Source: Candidatus Zixiibacteriota bacterium (GTDB taxonomy: Bacteria; Zixibacteria; MSB-5A5; UM-FILTER-46-8). From it: a stretch of DNA of 57,471 nucleotides. Position numbers and translations under genes: made by a program. The notes beneath the pieces were generated by a model, which had not been told where the DNA came from, searched no databases, and saw only the letters and a list, made by a program, of their open reading frames with translations. This document shows, one piece after another, positions 17,075 to 25,910 of this stretch. Each line of letters opens with the position of its first letter. Position 1 is the first letter of the stretch. Location: NCBI GenBank assembly GCA_026983835.1, contig JALSTH010000057.1:1-57471 (forward strand). Reading direction: 5' to 3'.

Positions 17075-18403
17075 TTATCTCCCCTCGGGTGTTATGATAA
17101 TTGAGCCTTTCGCATTTTCTTCACCATCTTTATCATCATCGGTTATATCTTCTATTTCGGCATTTTCTATGATAAAATCCAGAACTTTTTTCTCCAGCAT
17201 CCTGTCCTCCCAATCGGCAAGATGTTTTTCAATTTCTTCCTCGCCCAAATCACGATTTTGATGAAGATACCGCCTTTGGGCGTTAATCTCCTCTTTGGAC
17301 ACTTTTATATTTTCTTTTTCAGCTATCGCCTCAACCAGATATTTCCACCGTATGAAATTTTCAGCCACAGGTTTCAATTTCTCCTTAAGTTTTTCCTCAT
17401 CCTCCCTTTTATCCTTATGTCGATAGCTTTGAACCATACCTTCCAATGTCTTTTCGAGAATAGAAAGCGGTATATCGAATTGATTGGTTTTGGTTATCTG
17501 TTCGATAGCCTGACTTTCAAGCTCCCTTTGAGAATCACGGTGTGCTTTCTCCTGCAAGTCGTTTTTTACCATCTCCCGAAATTTTTCCGGATCAACCGGT
17601 TCGTTGTTCTCCTGATTGACAACATTCAGCGCCTTTATCAGTTCTTCGTCGGTTTTCGGAAGCTTCTTTTCGCGGATATGTTTTATGGTCGCCTTATATA
17701 AATAAGTGTAATTCGCCAAATCCTTATCGAAATAATCCGCCGGGTATTTCACCGAGAACTCGACCGTATCCCCCACGGATTTTCCTACCAAATTATTCAC
17801 AAATTCGGGGAGCGTCCTCTTTTCGTCCAACTCGATATCCGAGGTCCCAAGGTCCTCTTCCTCACCGATATTATCTCCTCCCTTTAATTTGATAATCTCA
17901 ACCATTACAATATCCCCCCTCTGCGATGGACGGTCAACCTCGTTGACGACGGCTAACTTATCCCGCAAGGCATCGACAGTCTTTTCCACATCTTCATCGG
18001 TGACCTCAACCGGCCTTCCTTTTAATTTCAGCCCCTTGTAATCAACGGGTTCAATTCTCGGTTTTATATCCAATATCGCTCTGAAAGTCAAAGGTTCCCC
18101 TCTTTTGAGGTGGACATCCTTCAACTCCGGCTCTCCTGATGTTTTCAAATCGGCTTTCTTCAATGCGAGATGGAAAACCTCCGGTAGGAGCTTTTCCATA
18201 ACCGATTGGGATATTTCCTTTTTGAACTTCGCATAAATGATATTCGAGGGGATTTTACCCGGACGGAACCCATCGATTTTAACCTCCCTTTTAAGTCCTT
18301 TTATCGCATCGGTGAATTCCGTTTCGACATCTGAAGCCGGAACTTTAACCTCCAAAATGCGGCGTAGCCCCTTACCTTCGGAAACATTAACTTCAATATC
18401 CAT
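17075..18403 (-). CDS. tig: Trigger factor, ribosome-associated chaperone
   Basis: A 442-residue chaperone with peptidyl-prolyl isomerase activity. The ribosome-docking signature GFRPGKIP lies at about residues 44-51 of the N-terminal domain. The FKBP-like middle domain spans about 155-240 (RGDIVMVEI ... VEFSVKYP) and the helical C-terminal arms carry the many-charged segments. Length is normal. It leads the operon tig-clpP and lies downstream of tRNA-Leu and ridA. Confidence 0.95.
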   Translation of the reverse strand: MDIEVNVSEGKGLRRILEVKVPASDVETEFTDAIKGLKREVKIDGFRPGKIPSNIIYAKFKKEISQSVMEKLLPEVFHLALKKADLKTSGEPELKDVHLKRGEPLTFRAILDIKPRIEPVDYKGLKLKGRPVEVTDEDVEKTVDALRDKLAVVNEVDRPSQRGDIVMVEIIKLKGGDNIGEEEDLGTSDIELDEKRTLPEFVNNLVGKSVGDTVEFSVKYPADYFDKDLANYTYLYKATIKHIREKKLPKTDEELIKALNVVNQENNEPVDPEKFREMVKNDLQEKAHRDSQRELESQAIEQITKTNQFDIPLSILEKTLEGMVQSYRHKDKREDEEKLKEKLKPVAENFIRWKYLVEAIAEKENIKVSKEEINAQRRYLHQNRDLGEEEIEKHLADWEDRMLEKKVLDFIIENAEIEDITDDDKDGEENAKGSIIITPEGR

Positions 18404-18437
18404 TATTCCAACCTGACTTTTTTATGTATTTTACAAA

Positions 18438-18521
18438 TGCGAAAGGGGGGACTTGAACCCCCACCCCGATTAAGGGACCGGATCCTAAGTCCGGCGCGTC
18501 TGCCAATTCCGCCACTCTCGC
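18438..18521 (-). tRNA. tRNA-Leu (anticodon TAG)
   Basis: An 84-base class II tRNA: acceptor GCGAGAG/CTTTCGC with one G-U pair, anticodon stem CCGGA/TCCGG with loop CTTAGGA, a long variable arm, T arm GGGGG-TTCAAGT-CCCCC and discriminator A. CCA is not encoded. Confidence 0.95.
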
Positions 18522-18608
18522 TTACAGCGAAAATCAATATATTAATAAGCGCCTGTCTGTCAATAGATAATACGCCTGAAAACAATTATTATCAAGATAA
18601 ATGTTCGA

Positions 18609-18986
18609 TTATATCTCTGCCAAAGCTTCGATCTCTATTAAAACATCCTTAGGCAGTCGGTTTACCTCGACAGTGGAGCGGGCTGGCTTGTGCCCTTCCA
18701 TAAATTCCTCATAAACCTCATTCATCCCGCCGAAATCGGATAAGCTTTTCATAAAGACGGTGGTCTTTATAATCTTATCCTTTCCGCTGCCGGCGGCTTT
18801 CAAAACCTCATTGATGTTTTTCAGAACCCGAAGAGTTTGCTCTTTTATCCCCCCCGACAACAAATTTCCTTTCTCATCGGCTGGTATCTGCCCGCTTGTC
18901 TGAACTAATTTCCCTCCGAGAAACATAATCGCCTGCGAATAAGGACCGATAGCCGGAGCGGCCTTTTTGGTGTTTACTTTCTCCAT
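18609..18986 (-). CDS. ridA: RidA-family enamine/imine deaminase
   Basis: A 125-residue trimeric RidA (YjgF/YER057c) protein that hydrolyses reactive enamine/imine intermediates released by PLP enzymes such as threonine dehydratase. The signatures AIGPYSQA, TSGQIP and the C-terminal PARSTVEVNRLPKD (with the substrate-binding Arg) and IEIEALAEI are all present. GAGGG lies six bases before the ATG. It is likely a separate unit ahead of tRNA-Leu. Confidence 0.95.
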   Translation of the reverse strand: MEKVNTKKAAPAIGPYSQAIMFLGGKLVQTSGQIPADEKGNLLSGGIKEQTLRVLKNINEVLKAAGSGKDKIIKTTVFMKSLSDFGGMNEVYEEFMEGHKPARSTVEVNRLPKDVLIEIEALAEI

Positions 18987-19043
18987 CTTATACCCTCACA
19001 ATATTTCATTTCGCTTGAGAGTGAACCTGTCAAACCTATGTTA

Positions 19044-19071
19044 AACGGCGGGACAACAAAAACCCGCCGTT
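19044..19071 (-). terminator. Hairpin after serC
   Basis: Perfect 9-bp stem AACGGCGGG/CCCGCCGTT (19044-19052, 19063-19071) closing the DUF1015-serA-serC operon. It has a weak T tail. Confidence 0.65.
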
Positions 19072-19093
19072 CCTCTATTTTAAAAATTAAGAT

Positions 19094-20182
19094 TTAACCG
19101 TTTTCCTTCATAAAAGATTCCATAAAATCAGCGACCTTCTGTGCCCCCTCAACGGTCATAGCGTTGTACAACGAAACCCTTATCCCCCCCACACTGCGAT
19201 GCCCTTTCAAACCGATAAAGCCCGCTTTTTTAGCTTCATCTACGAATTTAGTTTCCAAATTTTCGGTGGGCAAACGGAAAGTAACATTCATCCAACTACG
19301 GCTTTCCGGCTGAACATTCCCTCTGAAGTAATCAGGGTATTCGTCCAAAAGCGCATAAATAATGTCTTTTTTAGCGCGATTGAGCTTTTGAACCGCCTTT
19401 AATCCGCCGAGGTTCTTTATCCACTCCAGCACCAATTTCACAACATAAACCGCAAATACGGGCGGAGTGTTGAAAAGCGATTTCTTCTCCGTATGGGTTT
19501 TATAATCCAACATAGTGGGAAGTCCATCCTTGCGCTTCTCTAAAAGGTCGTTGCGGATAATCACCATTGTTACCCCAGCCGGCCCGAGGTTTTTCTGCGC
19601 CCCGGCATAGATCAAGGAGAATTTTGAAAAATCGATAACGCGGGAGCAAATATCCGAAGACATATCCGCAATTAAGGGGACATTTCCGGTATCTGGATAA
19701 ATTTGGTATTGAGTTCCCTTGATGGTGTTATTTGTGGTTATGTGGAGATAAGCAGCATCATCGGGATATTTTATATCCTCGATTTTGGGAATAAATTTAT
19801 AATCCCCTTCCTTGGAAGAGGCGGCGAGATGAACCTTTCCCATCTTTTCCGCTTCCTTAATCGCCTTTGTTGACCAAGTCCCCGTATCGACATAAGCGGC
19901 GGTTTCGCCCTCGTGAAGGAAATTCATCGGTATCATAGCGAATTGAGTTGATGCTCCGCCTCCCACAAATATCACGCTGTAATCATCTCCCAATCCCATT
20001 ATCTCTTTCGCCAATGAAATAGCAGTATCATTAATCTCGGTATATTCGGCGGAGCGGTGCGATATCTCCATCACCGACATACCGGTCCCTCTGTAATCCA
20101 AAAGTTCTTCCTGCACTATCTTCAGCACATCCAAAGGAAGCGTGGATGGTCCCGGATTGAAATTGTAAACTCTATTAGCCAT
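19094..20182 (-). CDS. serC: Phosphoserine aminotransferase
   Basis: A 362-residue PLP enzyme that makes 3-phosphoserine from 3-phosphohydroxypyruvate and glutamate, the second step of serine synthesis. It begins VYNFNPGPSTLP, has GGGASTQFAMIP (cofactor loop), the PLP Lys in YAGAQKNLGPAG, and HRSVGGIRVSLYNA near the end, all family signatures. It is the last gene of the operon, 37 bases after serA. GAGGA lies just upstream of the ATG. Confidence 0.97.
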   Translation of the reverse strand: MANRVYNFNPGPSTLPLDVLKIVQEELLDYRGTGMSVMEISHRSAEYTEINDTAISLAKEIMGLGDDYSVIFVGGGASTQFAMIPMNFLHEGETAAYVDTGTWSTKAIKEAEKMGKVHLAASSKEGDYKFIPKIEDIKYPDDAAYLHITTNNTIKGTQYQIYPDTGNVPLIADMSSDICSRVIDFSKFSLIYAGAQKNLGPAGVTMVIIRNDLLEKRKDGLPTMLDYKTHTEKKSLFNTPPVFAVYVVKLVLEWIKNLGGLKAVQKLNRAKKDIIYALLDEYPDYFRGNVQPESRSWMNVTFRLPTENLETKFVDEAKKAGFIGLKGHRSVGGIRVSLYNAMTVEGAQKVADFMESFMKENG

Positions 20183-20219
20183 AATTTTTCCTCGCAGTTA
20201 TGGTTGTTTTCTAAATAAA

Positions 20220-21095
20220 TTATTTATTGACAAACTCGCTGATTATCCTTTCGACTATCTCTCCGATACGCAACAGGTTTTCCTTGGTGGAAGCGCCTAA
20301 ATGGGGCGTCATCACCATATTCGGGGCGTTGCGGAGCGGAGTATCCTTCGGCGGGTCGGAATACCAGACATCATTGCCGAAACCGGCTAATTTTCCGCTT
20401 TTGAGGGCATCGGCAACATCCTCCTCGACAATTGTTTTACCCCTGCCGGTATTGATTAAGAAGGCCCCATCCTTGAACTCCTTCAAAGTCTCCGCATTTA
20501 TCATCCCCTCGGTATCATCGGTTAACGGCATATGCATAGAGACATAATCGGAAGTATTCAGCACTTCTTTGAGGGTCGGCTTCAGCTCGGCGTATTCGTT
20601 GGATTTTACGAACGGGTCGTAAGCGATAACCTTCATTCCGAAAGCGACGGCCCGTTTGGCAAGCTCCGTCCCTATCCTCCCTATGCCTAAAATACCTAAT
20701 GTCTTGCCATATAATTCGGTGCGCTTCAATTCCTTTTTCAGCCATTTTCCCTCAGCCATCGAGTTGTGCGCTTTGGGGATATGGTTGGTCACCGCCGACA
20801 TCAAAGTGAATGCCAATTCGGCAACCGCTATCGAAGACGCTTCCGGAGTATTGCGAACGATGATACCCTTCCGCTTGGCATAATCCAAATCCACATTGTC
20901 CAAACCGACCCCACCCCGAATCACCAACTTCAAATTAGGAGCCGAATCGATATATTCCGCGTTCACTTTTGTTTTACTGCGAATTAAGACTACCTCAGCC
21001 TCAGCCAATCTACTTTTATCATCGGTTATCTCCCCATATTTGGAGAGCTTATCCGGGAGGCTGGAGTCAAATGCATCGGAAATTAAAATCAACAT
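20220..21095 (-). CDS. serA: D-3-phosphoglycerate dehydrogenase, short form
   Basis: A 291-residue NAD-dependent 2-hydroxyacid dehydrogenase, first step of serine synthesis. The NAD-binding loop is GILGIGRIGTELAKR, the catalytic Arg is in INTGRGKTIVEE and the catalytic His in MTPHLGAST. It lacks the extra substrate domain and ACT domain of long SerA proteins, so no serine feedback by ACT is expected. AAGGA precedes the ATG at 8 bases. The neighbours serC and DUF1015 support the serine role over other 2-hydroxyacid substrates. Confidence 0.93.
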   Translation of the reverse strand: MLILISDAFDSSLPDKLSKYGEITDDKSRLAEAEVVLIRSKTKVNAEYIDSAPNLKLVIRGGVGLDNVDLDYAKRKGIIVRNTPEASSIAVAELAFTLMSAVTNHIPKAHNSMAEGKWLKKELKRTELYGKTLGILGIGRIGTELAKRAVAFGMKVIAYDPFVKSNEYAELKPTLKEVLNTSDYVSMHMPLTDDTEGMINAETLKEFKDGAFLINTGRGKTIVEEDVADALKSGKLAGFGNDVWYSDPPKDTPLRNAPNMVMTPHLGASTKENLLRIGEIVERIISEFVNK

Positions 21096-21116
21096 AACTC
21101 TTATCCTTATTTTGAT

Positions 21117-22364
21117 TCATTCGTTTAACAGATTGACGATCATTCCACTACGAAGTTTAGGTTCAAACCAGGTCGATTTCGGAGGCATTACCTCCCCGGC
21201 ATCGGCAACTTTCAGCAATTGTTCTATCGATGTCGGAAAAAGGGAAAAGGCTATTTTATATTTGCCCGAATCGACCAATTTTACCAACTCCCCAATCCCA
21301 CGAATACCGCCGATGAAATCTATCCTCTTATCGGTTTTAGGGTTTGTTATCCCCAAAATCGGAGCGATAAAATTATCCCCCAAAATAGCCGCGTCTATCG
21401 ACCCGGTGGGATTCTCGGGATCGAAACTCCCCTCCTTTGCTTCCAATAAATACCATTTCTTTTCGCTGTATAAACCGAACTGATGCGGCCTTTCGGGATT
21501 TACTTCACCCTCCGCCGGGCTAATATGAAATTTAACGGAAGCTTTCTCCAAAATCTCATCCAAAGTCATCCCGTTCAGATCCTTGATAACTCGATTATAT
21601 GGCAGGATTCTAAGTTCCTTATCGGGAAAGATTACATTGAGGAAAAAATTATATATTTCCTCACCGGTATGATGAGGATTTTTCTCCCTATACATACGGG
21701 CGACTTTCGAAGCGGATTGGCTGCGATGGTGACCATCGGCAATATATAGACAGGGTATCGAAGCGAAGGCATTGATAATTTTCCCTATCAACACATCGTC
21801 TTTGACTACCCAAAACTGATGGCGGACATTATCATCGGAGTTGAAATCAACTTCCGGATCCGATTCGGAAGCGATTTTTTTCAGGACCTCGTCCGCATTT
21901 TTATCATAACGGAAAGTGCTGAAAACAGGACCGACCTGCGCCTCTAAATATAATATATGATTGGCGCGGTCGTTGACTTTCTCCGGACGGGTATGCTCAT
22001 GCTTTTTAATTTTGCCTTCATCGTATTCCACAACAGAAGTCAAGGCGACCAAACCGGTTTGACTTTTACCATCCATTGTAAGGCGATAGATATAGAAGCA
22101 GGGTTTATCATCCCGTATCATTATGCCGTCATCGATTAATTTTTGAAGGTTTTCCTTTCCTTTTTTATATACTTCTTCGCTGTATGGATTGACGCCATCA
22201 TCGAATTCCAATTCGGCTTTGTTGATACGAAGAAAGGATAGAGGGTTATGCAACGCTATCTCGCGTGCTTCTTCCGAACTTAAAACATCATAGGGCGGCG
22301 AAGCGACATTCTTGGCATATTCGGGTTTTGGTCTAAGGCCCCTGAACGGCCGTACAATTGACAC
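21117..22364 (-). CDS. DUF1015 family protein in the serine operon
   Basis: A 415-residue protein recognised as DUF1015 by IVRPFRGLRPKPEYA, SPPYDVLSSEEA, HEHTRPEKVNDR and YIADGHHRSQSA. The many conserved His, Arg and Asp residues suggest an enzyme, but no activity is established to my knowledge. It often lies beside serine-biosynthesis genes, as here, where it leads DUF1015-serA-serC. GTG at 22364 is chosen since GGAG lies six bases upstream; the GTG two codons earlier abuts that site. No phosphoserine phosphatase (serB) gene lies in the operon. A role in serine metabolism is guilt by association only. Confidence 0.88.
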   Translation of the reverse strand: MSIVRPFRGLRPKPEYAKNVASPPYDVLSSEEAREIALHNPLSFLRINKAELEFDDGVNPYSEEVYKKGKENLQKLIDDGIMIRDDKPCFYIYRLTMDGKSQTGLVALTSVVEYDEGKIKKHEHTRPEKVNDRANHILYLEAQVGPVFSTFRYDKNADEVLKKIASESDPEVDFNSDDNVRHQFWVVKDDVLIGKIINAFASIPCLYIADGHHRSQSASKVARMYREKNPHHTGEEIYNFFLNVIFPDKELRILPYNRVIKDLNGMTLDEILEKASVKFHISPAEGEVNPERPHQFGLYSEKKWYLLEAKEGSFDPENPTGSIDAAILGDNFIAPILGITNPKTDKRIDFIGGIRGIGELVKLVDSGKYKIAFSLFPTSIEQLLKVADAGEVMPPKSTWFEPKLRSGMIVNLLNE

Positions 22365-22410
22365 GGGCACCTCCGTTAATTTAACTTAACTATGTAAATC
22401 AAAGAGATAC

Positions 22411-22438
22411 ATTATAATAAATCCTGCCCAAAATTCAA
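22411..22438 (-). promoter_or_regulatory. Predicted promoter of the DUF1015-serA-serC operon
   Basis: On the minus strand TTGAAT, a 16-base spacer and a perfect TATAAT lie about 50 bases before the GTG start. Confidence 0.75.
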
Positions 22439-22618
22439 CCTTTTTATCGCCCGTATGGCAGGAATATATAAACTTTTATAGATATTGAGGGGAAGTATCG
22501 GACTTTATATTTTTATTAGAACTATTATACCCCGTCGAAGTAATTTCGGCGGGGTATGGGTAGTAGTAGGTAGGTTACATAAATCCCCTTTTCTATTGGG
22601 AGGAATTTTTCATATCTA

Positions 22619-22664
22619 CTGTGGGTTTATGGACAATAATCCACAATTAAATAAACGCCCACAG
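22619..22664. ncRNA. Candidate structured RNA element
   Basis: CTGTGGG (22619-22625) pairs with CCCACAG (22658-22664); inside, TTTAT (22626-22630) pairs with ATAAA (22651-22655) after a 2-base bulge, and GGA/TCC (22631-22633, 22640-22642) caps it. With the terminator-like hairpin at 22775-22802 on the plus strand this could be a small RNA; no known family is recognised. Confidence 0.35.
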
Positions 22665-22878
22665 AATATATTCAATGACATTAAATGAATTCGAATTTAA
22701 GAGAACATGATTAGATATACTTCTACCGGCATACTAATCCTACCAACCACTTATAATTAAATAAATTATTTCTTAAAAAGCAACCCTTTTTTTGCTTTTT
22801 TTATAATTTATTTATCTTTATCACCACTATCCCGAAATAGCTGCATTAAAGAAACGAATATTAAAACCGGATAGTAAA

Positions 22879-22904
22879 GCGGCAGAGCAGGTCAGCTCCG
22901 CCGC
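22879..22904 (-). terminator. Hairpin after the beta-helix secreted protein gene
   Basis: GCGGCAGAGC (22879-22888) pairs with GCTCCGCCGC (22895-22904), with one G-U on the transcribed strand. The T tail is weak. Confidence 0.6.
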
Positions 22905-22939
22905 AATAAAAGAGAACTCTACAAATAAAGTCTGCTTAC

Positions 22940-25585
22940 TTACTTCAGCAAAGTCATCCTCTTGGTGAAGACTTTATTTCCGGCGGTTAATTTGTAGAAA
23001 TAAATACCGCTGGAATAATTGCCCGCATCCCAAATAACCGTATGCGAACCGGCTTCAATATTGCCCTTGACCAGCGTAGCCACCTTCTGTCCCATTATGT
23101 TGTAAACTTCCAGAGAGACATTGCCTGCTGTAGGAACATCAAAGCTTATAGTGGTCTGCGCATTGAACGGGTTCGGATAATTACCAACCGAATATTTTTT
23201 GGGAATTGATACCTGCAAATTATTACAATTGTTATCAAAAGAATAATACAGGATCCCCCAAGCATTATCACCCATCTCGCCATTTTTCGCCGAGCCGGTT
23301 ATACTGAACGGAGCGCTTCCCTCACCCATCGCAAATGCCATATCATCCTGCGGCGATACCCTCACCAAATACTGATAATCACCCGCCGGCGCTACCTCCG
23401 GGACAATATGCTTAATCGTTCCATAAACGCCGCCATCAGGAAATAATCTAAAATCATAAGGACCGAAAACCGGACCGTAAATATAGCCGCCGGGAAGTTC
23501 CATCGCCGTCGCCAACCAAAGATATAAATTCTGACTTGTGGGATTGGTTACGGTGATGTCAACCGCAAGCGTATCACCCACCGATAGGATATTATCCGCT
23601 ATCGATGCCTCCACCCCGACAGTGGTCCGGACCGTCATCTCCGTGGGAATTATAACCCCATCCATCGAAGGCATATCCGACTCAAAATAAATATCCGCAT
23701 CATAGCTCCGATAATACAAACCAGTAGCATCGAATATCGCCGCCACAGTAATCGTATCCCCCGGATCCATATTAACCGAATCCGGCTCGAACGATATCCA
23801 AGAGGAATCGCACAGCATTTTAACATAAGATACCGAAAGAGCGCTGTTTTGATTACAGATTAAATTAAAATACTTCGTTTCCACCGAATCACGGAGAATA
23901 TCGAAAAGGAAATCGTCAGGATTGTAATCCAAGACTATATCCGCTGGCGGGATGACCGTCATTTCAACCGGAATCGGATCGCCCTGAAAACCGGGGATAT
24001 CGGAGGCAAAAGTAATGTCGGTTGTATAGGTGCTGTCGAAGGGCAGTTCGCCGGGATTGAAAGTTGCGGTAACCATAACCGTATCGTTAGGTTCCATTTC
24101 CACATAATCCGGGTCGAGCGTGACCCAAGGCGCATTGCAAAATGAAAGGACATAACCGCTACTATCACCGGAGGTTATTTGATAATTCCGAAAAGTAGTC
24201 AGATTTTGGGCGATAGTAAAAATAAAGTCCTCGGGATTATAAATTACTCCCCCTGATGGCAATGGATTATAATAAAATGCTCCCATATCGGCAATTGTGC
24301 CATCCGGATCCGGCGGGGAGTTCGGATCGCCGGCATCTATACAGGGAGACCCTTCCTGCAGATGATAATCCCCATTATCTGGGTTCACAAAAAGCGGATC
24401 GGCATCGATATTCCCCTCACCTCCCCATCCCCCTTGAATATCGGAATAAGTCACATCATAAACGCTGTTATCCAAATCAATCTCATTGCCATATGGCGCG
24501 GAGTCAGCCCACAAAATTGTATTTATTACTGTTAGATTAGAATTAATCCTACAACGAATCCCACCACCACGATAATCAGCTGAATTATTGCTAATGGTGT
24601 TATTGGTTATAGCCATGTTAGTTTCATAGCAGTAAATCCCACCACCTTCATAAGCTGAATTATTGCTGATAGTATTACCGCTTATGGTCGGGTCGGAACT
24701 ATTGCAGTAAATCCCGCCGCCATTAAAAGCGGAGTTTCCGGTAATAGTATTATTGTTTATCATTGGGCTGGAATTAGAAATAAAGTAAATCCCGCCACCA
24801 TAATCAGCTGAATTATCGCTGATGGTGTTATTCATTATGGTTGGGCTGGAATCGCAGCAGTAAATCCCGCCACCTTCATGATTATTATTATAACCATTTG
24901 CAGAATTTTCGCTGATAGTATTATTAGTTATGTCCGAGTTAGAAAAATTGCAGTAAATCCCGCCACCAGTGTAAGCTGAATTATTACTAATGGTATTACC
25001 GTTTATGGTTGGGTCGGAATTAATGCAGTAAATCCCGCCGCCACCCCAAGTTCCTAAATTATTACTAATGGTATTATAGCTTATAATCGGGTCGGAATGA
25101 TCGCAGAAAATCCCGCCTCCATAATCAGCTGAATTATCGCTGATGGTATTATTGCTTATACTAGGATTAGAATAGCTGCAATAAATAGCACCGCCATCGT
25201 TATCGGGCTCATTTCCGGTAGCCCTTCCATATTCGATATGGCAGTAAGAAATTCTTGAAATGTCGCTGGCAGAAAAAAATCTTATCCCCCACCAACCTTC
25301 CGATGTGTTTGCGGCGGTGAAAACAATCGAATCGCTTTCGGTACCGGCGGCAATCAAAGTCGCCGAAGTCTCCACATTAAACTTATAATGCCCTTGAAAT
25401 ATCACCGATACACCCGGATCGATTATCAAAGTGGAATCGGTCGGGACAGTCAACTCCCCAACAACATTATACGGACTATTATCAACAGTCCACTCCCCCG
25501 AAACATTCCCGCTTACATCGGTAGCCGAAGCGATAGCAGGGATCGCTATCAACCAAACAAGCGAGAGCAATAACAACTTTTTCAT
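22940..25585 (-). CDS. Large secreted beta-helix protein with type IX sorting tail
   Basis: An 881-residue exported protein. After the signal peptide (1-20), an entry segment (TLIIDPGVSVIFQGHYKF) leads into nine GGGIYC-type turns with NNTISNNSA spacers (about 130-345), the pattern of a right-handed parallel beta-helix. A SPCIDAGDP closing segment follows, then two repeats with a DPDYVEMEPNDTV pattern (ASPM/choice-of-anchor-like), a divergent copy of the VPAGGSF-like module, and the sorting tail (NYPNPFNAQTTISFDVP...MTLLK). GGAGG precedes the ATG. Such proteins are usually surface-exposed adhesins or polysaccharide-binding or degrading factors; no catalytic residues could be pinned down. Confidence 0.88.
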   Translation of the reverse strand: MKKLLLLSLVWLIAIPAIASATDVSGNVSGEWTVDNSPYNVVGELTVPTDSTLIIDPGVSVIFQGHYKFNVETSATLIAAGTESDSIVFTAANTSEGWWGIRFFSASDISRISYCHIEYGRATGNEPDNDGGAIYCSYSNPSISNNTISDNSADYGGGIFCDHSDPIISYNTISNNLGTWGGGGIYCINSDPTINGNTISNNSAYTGGGIYCNFSNSDITNNTISENSANGYNNNHEGGGIYCCDSSPTIMNNTISDNSADYGGGIYFISNSSPMINNNTITGNSAFNGGGIYCNSSDPTISGNTISNNSAYEGGGIYCYETNMAITNNTISNNSADYRGGGIRCRINSNLTVINTILWADSAPYGNEIDLDNSVYDVTYSDIQGGWGGEGNIDADPLFVNPDNGDYHLQEGSPCIDAGDPNSPPDPDGTIADMGAFYYNPLPSGGVIYNPEDFIFTIAQNLTTFRNYQITSGDSSGYVLSFCNAPWVTLDPDYVEMEPNDTVMVTATFNPGELPFDSTYTTDITFASDIPGFQGDPIPVEMTVIPPADIVLDYNPDDFLFDILRDSVETKYFNLICNQNSALSVSYVKMLCDSSWISFEPDSVNMDPGDTITVAAIFDATGLYYRSYDADIYFESDMPSMDGVIIPTEMTVRTTVGVEASIADNILSVGDTLAVDITVTNPTSQNLYLWLATAMELPGGYIYGPVFGPYDFRLFPDGGVYGTIKHIVPEVAPAGDYQYLVRVSPQDDMAFAMGEGSAPFSITGSAKNGEMGDNAWGILYYSFDNNCNNLQVSIPKKYSVGNYPNPFNAQTTISFDVPTAGNVSLEVYNIMGQKVATLVKGNIEAGSHTVIWDAGNYSSGIYFYKLTAGNKVFTKRMTLLK
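24530..25200 (-). repeat. Coding repeats of the beta-helix
   Basis: About nine imperfect units of roughly 70-80 bases, each encoding GGGIYC and NNTISNNSA-like turns. They are coding repeats, not a CRISPR array: spacing varies and the frame stays open. Confidence 0.8.
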
Positions 25586-25910
25586 TCTTTACCTCCAATA
25601 ATGATATGATACAAAAACCTATCAAAAGGGCTTTTGCCTTTAAAGATTAACCGAGAATAATTTTCTATCATAATAATATCTGCACCATACAGCCCCGGGG
25701 TTATCAATGCTTAATTTTATTATATCACAAAACCTCCCATCCCGCAAGGAATTTCTGGTGTTATTTCTATGGTATGTTTCAGGTAGGGATTAGAAAAATA
25801 TAAAAAGGGCAATTGGAAAATTTGCCTTTGCGAAAACATATATACTGTTTCATATCATAAAGGCGGGAGAAACCCGCCTTTATCGAGATAACCGAGTAAA
25901 AGATAATAGA
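25586..25910. other. Intergenic region
   Basis: It holds the leader of the beta-helix gene and the hairpin of the FadL-like gene at 25859-25881. Nothing else was recognised. Confidence 0.5.
25859..25881 (-). terminator. Hairpin after the FadL-like gene
   Basis: Perfect stem AAAGGCGGG/CCCGCCTTT with a 5-base loop directly after the stop codon. Confidence 0.75.

Larger units (their letters stand above)
22365..22939. other. Long intergenic region with several folds
   Basis: 575 bases without a convincing gene. It holds the serine-operon promoter (22411-22438), a 12-bp hairpin at 22529-22557 (TACCCCGTCGAA with one G-U), a multi-helix element at 22619-22664, a hairpin with a T-run on the plus strand at 22775-22802, and the terminator of the beta-helix gene. 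Confidence 0.55.

Noticed and set aside
22485-22688. 67-codon plus-strand ORF
   Set aside because: Starts with TTG, has no ribosome-binding site, runs through two strong hairpins and has no recognisable composition.
24530-25200. Regular repeats resembling a CRISPR array
   Set aside because: The units lie inside a long open frame, vary in length and sequence, and encode beta-helix turns.
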